This document shows, piece by piece, positions 11,961-24,075 of a DNA stretch of 64,000 nt. Both the position numbers and the translations under genes were made by a program. Position 1 is the first letter of the stretch. Every line of letters begins with the position of its first letter. The notes beneath the pieces were generated by a model. That model worked only from the letters and a program-made list of their open reading frames with translations. It ran no database searches and was not told the origin of the DNA. The DNA is from Cololabis saira (taxonomy: Eukaryota > Chordata > Actinopteri > Beloniformes > Belonidae). Where the stretch lies: contig NC_084591.1 in the NCBI RefSeq assembly GCF_033807715.1, positions 24,797,090-24,861,089 on the forward strand, read 5' to 3'.

Positions 11961-14348
11961 TTATGTGAGATATGCACACTCAAATATACCATCATCACAC
12001 CATTACTTGCTGTGAGACGACCCATGTGCTAAAATTAAAAAGCACTCTTTTGGTGCATAGCATGTGCTATGCTTTATTAATCATTGCATTTATTAGATTT
12101 TAGGCCTAATTTATTTTCAGTGTGCATCGGCACATTGTTTTTAGATACCATGAAAAGATGTTGAGTAATTGAATGCTAATAAACTTATGAGAATTATATA
12201 GGTCTAGGAAGATAAAAGTCACCCAGTCATAACTTAACTGGTCATATAATTACTTATGGGGTTTATGTGCTTTAAAATGTAGTTTCTATCTAAGTATCAA
12301 CTGGGACATAATGTGGAGGTGTCCAGGGGGGTGGCGTGTTGGAGTAAAGACAATGTTTGGACAGCTGGTTGGGGATAACTCAGGTCACAGTGATTTGCCG
12401 TTTTGCGAGGAGGTGACTATGGGTGCATAATTCACAACAGCTCCACCTGACCAGGTGAGGCTCTGTTCAAAGGTCATGTAACTAATCCTCTGTCAGTGGC
12501 AGGTTTACAGACACCTCCCAATATATGAGCACATAATTAGGCCGACTTTCCAGATAGTCCATAACCATCAAGTAGCTACTCCTTTATCCACAAAAATGTC
12601 AATTTAAAACTTATATAAACGTGGATGTGTGCAAAATATCTCAATGTCTTACAAAATTATACATGGCAGATTGTGAGCCAAGAATGTTCTACCTAATCTA
12701 AGGTTTATTGATCATTTGAAAGGCTTCTGAAAAGTTGATGGTGATCTGTTATAATTTATAAATGTATCCAGTTCTTGATTTTTGACAGTAAATTGAAGTA
12801 TCAGACCTTTTCAGTACCTTGTTATGCAGTCTGCTTCATCCTGTGCCTAATACACATACTTGGTTGGGTGTAAATTAGAAATCACAGAGGTTTGCGTTAA
12901 GGCACATAACGTTTGCAAAATCCTGACAGCCTCCATCATCCTAAAATGGAAAAGTTTCTTAGCTCTAGATGCTCCTGCGTAATTGAATTGAAAATGCTTT
13001 AAGATGAGTCTGAAACATGAAAATTGTGAAAAACTTCAAAGCGTCTGAAAACTTCCTGTTGCCTTTTGTACTTCGTCATCAATGGGCATCTTTCCAACTT
13101 CAAGCTGCGCTCGCCTGATCCTCGGCATATATTTTCTCTTGCTTTCTTTGGGCTCTATGTTTTTGTCATTTCTTCATCTTGACATCTTGTCAGTAACGTT
13201 GACTTTGATGTGTCATAACTGAAACCCGCAGACGGGCTGAGGACATTGGGAAGGAGAGGTGGAAATACAGAGGAGACTGAAATGTTAAAAAGTAAAAAAA
13301 CAGAGAGGGGGAGATGTGTTTACCCTTTTCTCTCCTTCTGTCTCTGCCTCTGCGTAACTGTGCACGTGTGAGTGTGTTTGTCTGCATCTCAATGTGTCTG
13401 CCCCCTGGGTTACGTAGGTCAAATGGATTCGACGTGGGACACAATCTGTTTGGGCCACTGGTCAGAATCTACAGAGTCCACTGCACACATGCATTCATGT
13501 GTGTGTGTGTTCATGAGGACTACATTCTTTCTTTTAGCATGAAACAATGGGGCAGTTAGTTAAAATGCGGGCAATAATCCCCATAAGCAGGTTTTTTTTT
13601 GTCATATTTTCCATTATGGTCTGGGGTACCTGCTTTCTATCAATAAACACCATGTGCATAAACAAACTGACAGATAGTAAGCGACCAATATTTGTTTAAG
13701 TTACTCAATTATGAAAAATATGCATTACGTTGAAAAGGATAAGTAAGCTCTGGTTGTATAAGACTATTTATCTGGGATCCTCCTGTGATTTATAATGATT
13801 TCAGTGGCTGTTTTGTGCTTTAAAACATGTGCAAATCTGCCATGTGTGACATTTCTGGTCTGAGGCAATACCCAAAAGCAGACTCAGCCTCTCTCAGACT
13901 GGATTAAAAGTCCGGTGGGACATGGGGGAAATAAAATACTTTTCCATGCTGCTGAATTTCATCATAGCAGGCGGTGATTTAAAATGCAACCCTCGACTCG
14001 TGTGAACTCGGTTTGGTTCCAATTACACAAAACTCACTATACATCAGCTCATGTTATACGTGTTATGCTATATTCCTTTTTCTTTTGTAAGAATGGAAAA
14101 TTATTGGAAATTATAGGAAATTAATAAGTAAATTAATAGAAATGTGAACCAAATGTGAAGGATGTGAAGGATGTGAACCACATTTTCTAAAGTTGAAAAT
14201 AAGTATCTTAAACAATAGTCTGATACAGGAATTTGGAAGGAGTCTGGGTCTTTTACCACTGTTATGCCTCTCGTGTGCCCCCCCAAAAGTTAAGGTTCAA
14301 ATATTCCTGCAGTGGACACCTTGGATGTATCTCAGAAACACTATATGG
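11961..14348. other. intron, nothing recognised
   Basis: AT-rich intron with a short (TG)n tract near 13498-13510. No transposon ends, exons or RNA genes could be supported. Confidence 0.6.
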
Positions 14349-14592
14349 AGATGCCAGATAGCTCAGTCGTTTGAGCAGACGCACCACATTTAGGAGCTAT
14401 CGTCCTCATGCAGTCAGTCAAGGTTCAAGTCCTTGCCTGCGACTCTTTGCTGCATGTCCTCCCCCTTCTCTCTCCCCAACGTTCCTATACCCCCTTGTAT
14501 CTTGGAATATGTGAAGAGACTCGCATCACGAGATCGTGACTGCTGCAACACTTGATTCCCTTCAGGGATTAATAAAGTTTTTAGTTTTTTTT
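14349..14592 (+). mobile_element. tRNA-derived SINE
   Basis: A tRNA-like head has a box A-like tagctcagtcg near 14359 and a box B-like ggttcaagtcc near 14422. The body is ctttgctgcatgtcctcccc, then ctctctcc. The 3' end gattcccttcagggattaat followed by aaagttttt resembles a LINE 3' end, as expected for a LINE-mobilised SINE. It is not a functional tRNA gene: there is no proper acceptor stem. Confidence 0.7.
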
Positions 14593-15339
14593 TTTAATTG
14601 AACTGAATTTAATTTTCATTGAGAATTGATCAGACTGCAACACATTTGATTACAGTCTTAAAAAAAACAGTAAAAATATAGTCATGTATTTTATGTGTCG
14701 CTATGGCGCTTAAATCTTACGAGGTAGATTGAAAGACAGACAGGACACGTCACTCAGGGCTATTCTAATGCAGTGTGTCTTCTTTTTTTATTAGAATTTA
14801 AATGTAGGTCCACATTTCTACATTCCCATTTAATAGCAAGCTTCAGCCAGCAGGGAAAAATTACAGGAACTAATAAAATAGTGAAGGGAGGGCCATAAAC
14901 AGCTGCATCTCTGGGCCTCCATTGCTAAAATGAGTGATTATTGCAAATGCTGTGCTCTTTAAATAAAAATGTTTATCTTTGATGAGTTAGACTTTGTACA
15001 TGCTTTTTCTCTACCCAGGCCCCCGACAACGGAGCCCATTGCATTTATAAATCAGGACCTGCTGATGAATAAATGAAGCCCTATGACTGTCACTATTTTT
15101 CTAATAATACTAAAGTGATAAAGCGCCATTTCTTTGCAATGTAACAAAATACTTTTGAGGGGAACAGCCCAGATGAATGTTCACAGAGCAACAATAATAA
15201 AAATGCCTGATAAATAAATCACATACTGCCAAAGGCAAAAGGTCAGGCGTCCTTGTCCAGATTCCACAAAGAGCCCTGCAATGTGTTTCACATTTCCCCA
15301 TACAGCACCTCCTTATAGTATATTCAATCCTGCAATACT
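14593..15339. other. intron, nothing recognised
   Basis: AT-rich intron. No coding sequence or recognised repeat. Confidence 0.55.
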
Positions 15340-15453
15340 GTGCAGAGCTCAGGCGTGTCCAGGAGCACTATGGCAGTGACAGGGGGAAGGGATCAACTGC
15401 TTACTTTCTGGTTGGAGAACAACCACTCTACCACTGATCCACAGCCACCCTAA
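15340..15453 (-). mobile_element. decayed tRNA-derived SINE head
   Basis: Read on the minus strand from 15453: agggtggctgtggatcagtg, then gtagagtggttgttctcc and later gttgatccc. This matches the common fish tRNA-like SINE head (ggctgtggctcagtggtaga, ending ggttcgatccc) with several substitutions. The body is short and decayed. Confidence 0.5.
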
Positions 15454-15808
15454 GGCTTTCAGTCAATCAGAATTTAGCTGTGCCCATTTTGAATTTTCTT
15501 TCAATTTCTACAGGTTTATCAGCCTTATTAGCTGTTAAACGGGGGAGTACGCGGGGCTGCCTGGAAGATTTGGAAAAAATAACATGGATTTTGAAAGTGT
15601 ACAACCAAAATGCTTAATGGCTTCCTTTTTTAGCTCATTCAGCCATTTTTGCCGTCTGCTCGGCTGCTGAGATCGTCCACTATGCCCGTGCAGAAAGGAC
15701 GGATTAGAAAAGAAATTAGAAAAGTAACCAAGTAAACAAAATTGTTTACCTATAAGATCACATTCCGTCTTTAAAGGTGGCAGTTCATATGAGGTTGTAG
15801 TGAGAGAG

Positions 15809-15812
15809 CACA

Positions 15813-15850
<38 letters not shown>

Positions 15851-15862
15851 CACACACACACA

Positions 15863-15914
<52 letters not shown>
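15809..15914. repeat. interrupted (CA)n microsatellite
   Basis: About 106 bp of CA repeats with three short interruptions (aa, cg and ctctct). Confidence 0.95.
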
Positions 15915-15916
<2 letters not shown>

Positions 15917-17839
15917 GTTTCAATGTTGTGATGGTTCCTTTTGGCAGCATTGATTAAAACAGTGCTTAAGGCAAAAAAAATAAATAAATAAGTAAAATAA
16001 AAAGAGAAAGAGAGAGAAAAAGAAGGAAAATATACTGTTTTTGATTTATCTTGTCTAGCAGAATGGTGGAAAATGATTTGTCACATCACAGCTCTCTTTG
16101 TCAAACTGGCATGAGCTTGTCGCAACTCTCATTTCCGCTGTTACGTTACATAATTACAGCAATATTAGTAGTTTCAATCCGGATCAGTATTTAGGCCGAA
16201 TCATTACACTGAGGGGATTTGTCTCGTGATTCTGCTGAAGGAGTTTTCAGGCTCTCTCTTGACAGGTTTAGGGCTTTAGTCAAGCGTAATGCTTTTATGA
16301 ATTTGCTGAAGCAGGCAGCTACATCTGCAAACTAGGTGACAGTGTGGATGTGACGCTGCTTGGCTTTAATTTGGACCAAATTTGATCTCCTTTAAACTTC
16401 CAGACATGCTTTTTCCTGAGGCGTGGGCACTGTGCGCTGAGTTGATGTTTTGTCCTTCGAGGTAATTTTTGTTCCCTGAAATTTGGTGGTAATACACTCT
16501 TAATTCAGAAAGTTTACTCTGATATTCTCCCAATCCTGTCTTGAACTCTTCATGGCTTGCTCGTGCCAATCCAGCGTAGGAGGGCAGGAAATAATCCAAG
16601 GAATCCAAGAAGTTTGGTTAACCTAATGAGGTTTCATTTCCAGTAACAAGTCTCAACAGTTTTTAAGTAAAATAACTATTTACGTTGAAGTAATTGATGC
16701 TCAATTAGAAAATAGCAGGTCATAGTTTAGAACAATTATGCACAATTATGAATCTACAGTTGTGATACTAACAAAAGATAGAAGAATGAAGTTGTATTCA
16801 TTTAAATTCTTTTTTTCATGTTTTTTCCTTATCTAACTTCTTCTCTGTGCCCGGGGATATTTACTCTTTTACCCACTGAATAGAGATACTTCTAAAAGTA
16901 TCTCAACAAACTACAAAATGGAAATTCATGAAAAACAGTTTGATAAAGAAAAAAAAGAAGATGTTGTAAAAGAATAATAAAATAGAGTTAAAATGGGTTA
17001 AGATTTCATATAACATAATGTCAATTCTCTGGTTAGCTAATACTCAGAGGTCTCAAGTCTTAGCCAGATCACCATTTGCTTCAAAAATGTATTTAAGTTG
17101 TTTTCTGCCCCTTGCTTTGAAAAAATAGAGAGAATTTCAAACAGTTGGGTCATCCATTATTCAGGAGCTACCGGTCTCCTTTCACATCTCACTCTGGACC
17201 TGTTCAAGTTAAAAGAGATGGGACTTAAAAGCAGAATGATGGGGCACTGGACTGTGAGGGAGGAAAACTGGCAGGTGGCTTTGAGGAAGAGAGATAAGAA
17301 AGGAGAGAGAGAGACAGATCAATGGATGGATAGAAGGAGCACTAGGATGACAGAATCCTGCAAAGCCCGACCTGTGAAGGGTCAGACATTGTGATCAAAT
17401 CAGCCAGAAATTTTTGCTGTCTCAGGAAGAAAAAGTAAGAGAGAAAGAGGAAGCACACTTGGATGAATATGCTGGGGCACGTAAGACGTTCCTCACACAC
17501 CAACATTTCCGAGCATTTAATAACGGAAGGGGATTGTAATTAAATGAACATTTGATGAGCTGCATATAGTATAGTTAACACCCTTAGGAAACTGGAGGTT
17601 TTAAGGAAGACAGAAATACAAGCAAAACCAAACTCAAAACTGTCTGACATTTTGTATATTGTTGTACATTTAATGCAGCGTTCCAACTAACACAAATCAA
17701 AAGAATATAAATATTATTGGGAATATTTTGAATTAAAAAAGATGAATAAAAGTAAACTTTCCATATACAAACATTTTAGAAGCACATATTTTTTTGATTA
17801 TAGCATCAAGTCTTTATGAATAAGTATCTATTAATTATG
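15915..17839. other. intron, nothing recognised
   Basis: Intron. An A/G-rich low-complexity stretch at about 15968-16032 is the only repeat seen. Open frames at 16366-16608 and 17098-17394 look like chance frames without a recognisable protein. Confidence 0.55.
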
Positions 17840-18925
17840 GGCATGCCAAGTAGTGGCATGACCATATTGCAATCGTCCAGAATGGCCCAAAGGGCATTGT
17901 TGCTAGCGTTTTGCTAACAAGCTAAAGTCACAAAGGTCCCACTGCGCACCAGCGGGTGTACAGCATGACCCCACTCTGATGTGGAAAAAAAAAATCCCCA
18001 AAAAATAAAACACGGCCGGAAAAACCTGAAAAATGAAGGCGATATATTAGTATACAGAAAAGGTTTCCCTTTTCTTATTATTATTCCGCACTCTTTTTTC
18101 GTCCATTAATACGGCCCGAACCGCAACGTGCACCCATGCATGGCATACAGCGTTGGATGCGTCTCCATGGTGCCTCGATGGGCATTACTTTTCTCAGTCA
18201 AAAGGGTTACCGTGGCAACGCTAGATGCCAAAAAGCAAACAAAAGGCGAATATTTGGACGCTTATTGCTCGGCCGAACTTTATCGTAGAGACATCGTTCA
18301 AACTTTCAAACACTCGGCTCGATTGGCACTAACGGACCGTACAACCTCATTATGCCAATTATTACAGTTTTTGCGATATTGACCTTTCATTTTTTTTTTT
18401 TTTTTTTCGTTTTGCCTTTGGGCGCTTGTTGCTAGGCAACAGGTTATCGTAGAGACATCGTACGAATGTTCCCCAACTCGTCCACGCTGTGGACAACATA
18501 TTCAAATTTCATGAAGCTGTGATTTAAGGACATTTTTTGTCAAAATCCATGCCAAATGGCCCCATTCATTCGGATGGGGTTTTTTACCATGGTGAAAAAA
18601 AACCCTATCCGTTAACGTAGCCTGAACCGGAATGTAAACCTATGCATGGCATACATCGTTGGATGCGTCTCCATCGTGCCTCAATGGGCATTACTTTTCT
18701 CAGTCAAAACTGTTACCGTGGGGACGCTAGACGCCAAAAAGCGCGCCCCATTAATAACCATTGGGAGCACAGGAATGAATGCAAAACAACCATAAACACC
18801 TCAAACTGACATAGAACCACCCCGAACACAAACACTACAGCCCCAAACCAAAGCTGCAAGAGGGGACGAATGGGCAGTAGGGCATGCCCATATCAAAATT
18901 TCCTGAAATTTTCTAGTTAATATTA
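17840..18925 (-). repeat. modular interspersed repeat, antisense copy
   Basis: A roughly 1.1-kb interspersed repeat that I recognise as abundant in fish but cannot place in a superfamily. It runs from gggcatgccaagtagtggc to ttcctgaaattttctagtta. It contains two internal copies of one block, at about 18104-18240 and 18605-18745. Each runs from acggcccgaaccg or the diverged cgtagcctgaaccgg through gcatggcatac and gatgcgtctccat to gttaccgtgg...acgctaga. The same block occurs in the opposite orientation at 61757-61880 and 62115-62238. There is no coding capacity. Confidence 0.6.
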
Positions 18926-19276
18926 TTATTATTTTCTGGACTTTGGAATTTTATCCTACCTGCAGAAAAGTTCAAGTTCCTTCGAATCACAAGGGGATCC
19001 CCTGCTTCTTAGGCCATTCCCAAGGATTTTGATGGGATTGAGGTCTGGGCTCTGACCAGACCATTCCAGGAGTATGGTCTCTTCCCTTTTCTGATGCCAT
19101 GTCTTCATAGATTTGGATGTGTACTTTGGGTCATAGCCATGCTAGAATATGAAATTCCTCTGAAGGTTTTGTGCCAACATATTTTGTATATGGAGCTAAT
19201 CTCTTTCCCATTCTATATGATTGTGAGAAAGTGAGCAACCCCTCCCCTTCTCACCATCACCGGACATTTTTTTAAT

Positions 19277-19642
19277 GTGTGTGGCAGAGTGGAGGATTGG
19301 GCGTGGTCTGCGGGGGAGCAGCACACAGGTGTGCCTGGTTCTACTGATTGTGGTACACCTGTGTCCAATCAACCTCTCCACCCTGCCTGGGTTTATAAAC
19401 TGCAGCTGGATACCAGAAAGGGGCTGCTGAATGGAGGAAGCTTGTTTTGCGAGGCTATGCCCCACTGTGTCTTTTTCCAGAATACAGATTTTGCCTTCCG
19501 CCTGTATGTCTGTTTTTTACACAGAATAAAAAGCCTTATTTTTTGGCATTCTACGCTCTGCAAGGTTATTTTTACACCTCATCACCCAGGTCCAGTTTTG
19601 CCTTGTCCCCTTGTACGTGGGGAGGCCGCTCTGGTTCCTCAC
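19277..19642 (+). mobile_element. probable solo LTR inside the Tc1 relic
   Basis: Starts tgtgtggcagagtggaggat and ends ..ctggttcctcaca (TG...CA). It has a TATA-like tttataaact near 19391 and a polyadenylation signal, aataaa, near 19526, followed by the region ggttatttttacacctcatc. The layout is that of a Gypsy-type LTR. No internal coding region or second LTR is present. A clean target duplication was not seen, so edges are approximate. Confidence 0.5.
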
Positions 19643-20004
19643 AATGATCAAGAGGCCCATCTGAAGAGATGCAGCTCCAAGTTAAAATCTTTCCTCCACC
19701 GTGTTTCACTGTTGGTATAACGTACCTTGGATGATGCTCTGCATCATTTTGCTTTGCATCAAACATACCTTTTAGCATTAAGGCCAAACAGCTGAACCTT
19801 TGTCCCATCAAAACATATTTCCCCACATGGTTTCGGGTGACTGTAATTAATTATTCAGCATAATTCAGACAGACTTGTATATTCTTTTTTGTAAGAAACC
19901 GCTTTCATCTTGCCACCCGACCCCATAGCCCAGACGTCTGGCATTGCAGTAACATACAAGGAGGGATCAGTTTCTAGCCCCTAGATAAGATTTTCCTCAT
20001 CCTG

Positions 20005-20356
20005 TCATTGTCATGGTTTTGGGTTTTGTTGTGCTTTTTGTATTTAGCTTCCTGTTTTATTTTAAAAACCCATGTCCTTTTTTTCCCTGTTTCCCATCTG
20101 CCCTGATCGTTTGCACCTCTGTCTCGTCAAGCCCTCTGTGTATATCTTGTCTCGTCTTTCCCTCGCTGCCTGTGGATCTGTACGGTTCTGACCACCATGT
20201 GGCTCGTCATGCAGTTTGGTTTTTGAATTAAGTTTAGGCTTCTGGTTTTGTTTGGAATCCTGCTCAGCAGTGCTTTTGTTTTAATAAACCATGTTTTTGG
20301 AAATCCTGCCACCCCCATCTCCTGCATCTGGGTCCTACTCACCCGAACCTTGATAC
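20005..20356 (+). mobile_element. probable solo LTR interrupted at its 3' edge
   Basis: Starts near tgtcattgtcatggttttgg and has an aataaacc polyadenylation-type signal near 20283, then cctgcatctgggtcctactc and acccgaaccttgata. This is the order seen in fish Gypsy-type LTRs (TGTCATGG... to ...TGACA). The hAT MITE that follows is inserted at or just before its 3' edge. No internal retrotransposon genes. Confidence 0.5.
20349..20356. repeat. left 8-bp target duplication (hAT MITE)
   Basis: The sequence cttgatac, repeated exactly at 20967-20974. Confidence 0.88.
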
Positions 20357-20966
20357 TAGGGATGCAAATTATCGATTATTTCATTAATTGATAGTTGATA
20401 CCCTTATCGATCGATCATCGATTAGTTGATAAGCGGCGTTTTTCCCCCATCTGAGATACAAACATAATTTTTTTTGCTTATATAAAATACAAAGGACATT
20501 TTAATGTATTCCTTAATCAAATATTTATTTGGTACAAAAGTAACAAAAATACATTTTTGTACCACAAGGAATATAATATAAAGTGCACTTCAAGGCTATT
20601 AGTAGTAGCAGCAGCCATAATAGTGCCAACCGGGGCGCCAGATGGGGTGGGGAGGATCCGGCCGAAATAACGTGATCCTTCCACGCGCTACGTCCGGCCG
20701 GAGAAACCCCACCCTGTCTGGTGAAAAGATGCGGCCTGCTCACTCCTCAGGTTAAGGAGGAGACCTGAGCTCAGTGCAGGGCCCTCCCGGGGTTTGTAGA
20801 GGATGGCAATGCACAGGACTGTTAGGTAGGAGCACTGGGTGATAAAATGGGGACAAAACTGGGATAAAAAAAAAAAAAAAAAAAAGATTAATTGTAATCG
20901 TTAATTTTAATCGGGTAATTTCATAACGGCAATTAATCGAAAATCGATTAATTATTAACATCCCTA
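20357..20966. mobile_element. non-autonomous hAT element with 8-bp target duplication
   Basis: A 610-bp element starting tagggatg and ending catcccta, perfectly inverted 8-bp ends. Inside these lie further inverted A/T-rich ends full of ATCGATTA motifs. It is flanked on both sides by the 8-bp repeat cttgatac (20349-20356 and 20967-20974), the duplication size of the hAT superfamily. The centre holds a long imperfect hairpin (arms 20638-20664 and 20695-20721). There is no transposase. Confidence 0.88.
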
Positions 20967-20974
20967 CTTGATAC
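20967..20974. repeat. right 8-bp target duplication (hAT MITE)
   Basis: The sequence cttgatac, repeated exactly at 20349-20356. Confidence 0.88.
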
Positions 20975-21268
20975 CCATCAACTTTAGGGGGTTATACTGA
21001 TTGTTGCAAATGTTTCTGAGGTGCCACGTTTTATCCCCTTATTGGTGATGGTTTTGACATTGTTCTCTGGTTCATTTTGAGCTTTTGATGTCCCCTCCCC
21101 TCGGATTGGTACCTGTCAACAATAGTGTCTTGCAGTTTCTTTCGGCAACTCTTTGTCATGGGTCTCCAGCAGAATGCAACAGCTGACTTCCATCTGGTTT
21201 TAACCAGAATCAATATTTCATAAACCTGCTACTTCAGATGGGTGTCTAGACTTTTTATATCCTCTGTA

Positions 21269-23862
21269 TGGTTCTAATGCTGGGTCAGTTTAAAAAAAAA
21301 AAGAAGGTTGCAGCAAAGTGCAAAAAGTATAAGCTAATGGGAAACTAATGTCAGAGAAATCAATACTGCTCTCTCTGAACTTATTCACTACTACTAATTC
21401 ATTCCGAAAGTACTGCAAAGTTCAAAGTAGCAATGCACACAAAACAGTAGAGGAGTTTTATTGGTCAGAAGTTTGAGATACAGAAATAAAATACCATTAA
21501 GTGGATTTTGCCTCCAACCATTTTTTTCCTCATCTCTACTTATCAAATTAAAAATGAGACTCGGGATGGAATCTACAGCTGCAGAGCCATTAACAGGTTT
21601 GTCCTGAAACTTAGAGGTGAAAATATTATACCCTTTTTTTTTTTTTGCACAAAATTAACTCAATTCTGGGGATTCTAAATTAAGTTTGTGTGGCAGTTAT
21701 TGGTCAAAACAACTGAAGCATAATTATTTACAGTGTCTGTTTCACCCTGTAGACCAGAGCGTGTTTCTGTGCTGCTCGGCACTCTTCTTGACAGAGAAAA
21801 CCAAAGTATGAATGACACATCCCTACCCACTGCCACTGGAAACTTTGGCAGAGGGAAACACAGCTACTGGCTTAAAAGAAAGACAGCGATTCAGCCGTAC
21901 AGGTTTTAACAGGAGTCAGACACGGATGATGAAGAGGCCACTGAGTAAACCCTGAACCAATATATAATAAAACTTTGTAGCACAAACACCTAAGCTGCCA
22001 CTCAGATAGGAATCTGTCTCCACTCTCTTTCTAGACTGGAGGATTTTGTTTTTCCAGCAGCCCTGATGAACATTATTGAACGCCTTGTTAACGCCCTATG
22101 CATTAACAAGGCTGAAAAAGAGTGTTAAAATGACCAGTTGGTCATATATAAACTACAAATTATAGCCAATATATAACATATTTGCTATTATTTCATATCA
22201 ATTTGTGTTGTTAAGAAGTGTTCGACCTCACTGATGACTGCATCCAGAATAGGGACGTGTGCATCTGTAAAAGGCACAAGTGCATCTTTATTGCTGATTT
22301 CAGACCTGCTCAACCTGCTTTGAGGTGTTTTGTGGGGGATTGAGGTGGTGGAAGTAACTTTCTTTTGATGAGTAATTGATTTTATTTGTGACTTGGATTT
22401 ATTTATTTATTTCTGTTTTAAGTTTTTTTATTTAATATTCATTATTTCAGTTTTAAGTTGCTTGTTTCAGTTAGTTTTACTCATACTGTATCTATACATA
22501 CACTACATTTGTTATTATTGGTAAAGGTTGTCAAGTTAAACAGCATTTTATACGGTCATTTCGTGCCTGTGATGCATTTGGGATGGGGCGAGGTGTGAGG
22601 GTGTGGGGCGGGGGCCTCCAAAATAACATTTTGCTTCGTCAGTGGCTGCCCTGCCAATGACAGATTCCAAACCTTCATGCTCAGGCCTTAATAAAAGCAA
22701 TTTTTCATAACACGTCCCATTTGACTCCCTCTGGACATCGGCTGACATCATCTGAGGTCAGGAGGTATAAGTTTGCATCAGGAATATTAAACTGTTCTAA
22801 AGTTACCAGCAGCAGCCTGGAAAAGGAGGCAACTGCTCACAGTCAGTGACTGGTGATATTTAAGGGAAGATTTAAGGAATTGGAGCATTATTGAAGCCCT
22901 GAAATTAAAAATGATGACTGTGACAGAGCTAGGACACTTTAAACCTGAGACTTTGGTGAATTTCTCCAATTTCTTCAGCAATAATTATCTTTTGTGTCAT
23001 GCTCCATAACTGTTTTTCAATCAGAAAAAGCAAAATAAAAAAAAAAACAGAGAAAAAGGAAATGCATCAATCACGCTTGAAATGTTGAGGAGAATGTTTG
23101 TCATCAGTGCGACAGCTCGCACGTATTTACAGAAGTGAATGCACATCACAAGTAGATACAAAAATGTAAGTGCCCAGAGTGATTAGTAGAATATGATCAA
23201 ATTTAGATGGATGTAAATCAAATCCCAGCAACTCTTTGGCAGACACTGAACCAGTAGGGATCAAACGTGAAACAGGATGCACGTTTTAGATGTTTGAATA
23301 GTTTCGTCCACCTTGTGTTCTAGTTTAGCGAAATCGACATACATCAACAATATAACAATACAACTAGTTATTCTGTATCACATCCGAGTTAGTGCATGCT
23401 TAATCTGCTTTTTCCAACAAGACCAGTTGCTATACGTTTTTATACTGGTTGTTAGTTTAGTCACTGTGAGATACAATGAAATTGGTGTTCGTGTAAAGCC
23501 TTTAGTTAGCCAGGCCATTTAAACATGAACCTGCTCACTTGATCAATTCAAATGTAAGATGTAAAAGAAAAACACTACTTTTTGGGTCAATTGTGATGAA
23601 TAAACTCGTCTATGATTGTCATATGGCTTAGTGCTTTAGTTAACATTAAAATGTATATTTTCTTTTCGTGGTTTAGGATTGAACGACATGCTGAAGTGTA
23701 AAAAAAAAAAGTTATTAAAGCCTTAAAATAAAATAAAAACATGTGGACTTACCAAACAGTCAGCTATCCACATAGTCAACTGTCCACCACATGGGCATCT
23801 AATTCGTTTTTAAGGACATGATTATAAAAATGCATCCATGCGTCAGCACCACGTCAAGATTT
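21269..23862. other. intron, nothing recognised
   Basis: AT-rich intron with short poly-A/T runs. A perfect 9-bp inverted repeat, ccttgttaa/ttaacaagg, with an 11-base loop occurs at 22083-22111. No gene or transposon was recognised. Confidence 0.55.
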
Positions 23863-23880
23863 GATAACAGTGTATACTTC

Positions 23881-23933
23881 TATTTCAGATTTGTGGTAAT
23901 AGTGGCCTTTATTTTGGAAGTGGCTAGACAGGA

Positions 23934-23969
<36 letters not shown>

Positions 23970-24057
23970 GTAAAGAGCGGCAGGCCGGGATTTGAACCTG
24001 TGCCGCCTGCAGCAGGACATTAGCCTCCGTATATAGGCCACGGAGCTATCCGGGGCC
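23881..24057 (-). mobile_element. tRNA-derived SINE with diverged target duplication
   Basis: On the minus strand a tRNA-like head has box A-like tagctccgtgg and box B-like ggttcaaatcc. It is followed by a (CT)n tract and the tail aaataaaggccactattacc. The flanks gataacagtgtatacttc (23863-23880) and gatagcagtatattcttc (24058-24075) agree at 15 of 18 positions, which reads as an old target-site duplication. It is not a functional tRNA gene. Confidence 0.78.
23938..23965. repeat. (GA)n tract within the SINE
   Basis: About 14 GA units within the body of the antisense SINE. Confidence 0.9.
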
Positions 24058-24075
24058 GATAGCAGTATATTCTTC

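Larger units (their letters stand above)
18930..21268 (-). mobile_element. Tc1/mariner transposon relic with nested insertions
   Basis: Pieces of one decayed Tc1-family transposon in antisense orientation occupy about 18940-19200, 19650-20000 and 20985-21268. Antisense hallmarks include gattgaggtctgggctctga, aaattcctctgaaggttttg and accccatagcccagac. The minus-strand peptide LMLKGMFDAKQNDAEHHPRY and the motif IPTVKHGGG are from the catalytic region of a Tc1 transposase. The right end, read in reverse, is acagaggatataaaaagtct, a Tc1-type terminal sequence next to TA. The left terminal repeat was not found. The transposase is broken by at least two insertions and many stops. Confidence 0.72.

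Noticed and set aside
17840..18925. CRISPR-like array or satellite
   Set aside because: Only two diverged block copies with long unequal spacing; this is a vertebrate interspersed repeat.
19277..19720. 147-codon open frame
   Set aside because: Covers the probable LTR and its junction with the Tc1 relic; no recognisable protein.
22083..22111. 9-bp perfect hairpin as a terminator or microRNA
   Set aside because: The stem is too short for a microRNA precursor and intrinsic terminators do not apply in a vertebrate intron; chance is likely.
23881..24057. Possible tRNA gene
   Set aside because: Box A and B-like words are present, but there is no cloverleaf or acceptor stem; the flanking duplication and (CT)n body show a SINE. 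The same holds for 14349-14592, 15340-15453 and 25311-25682.
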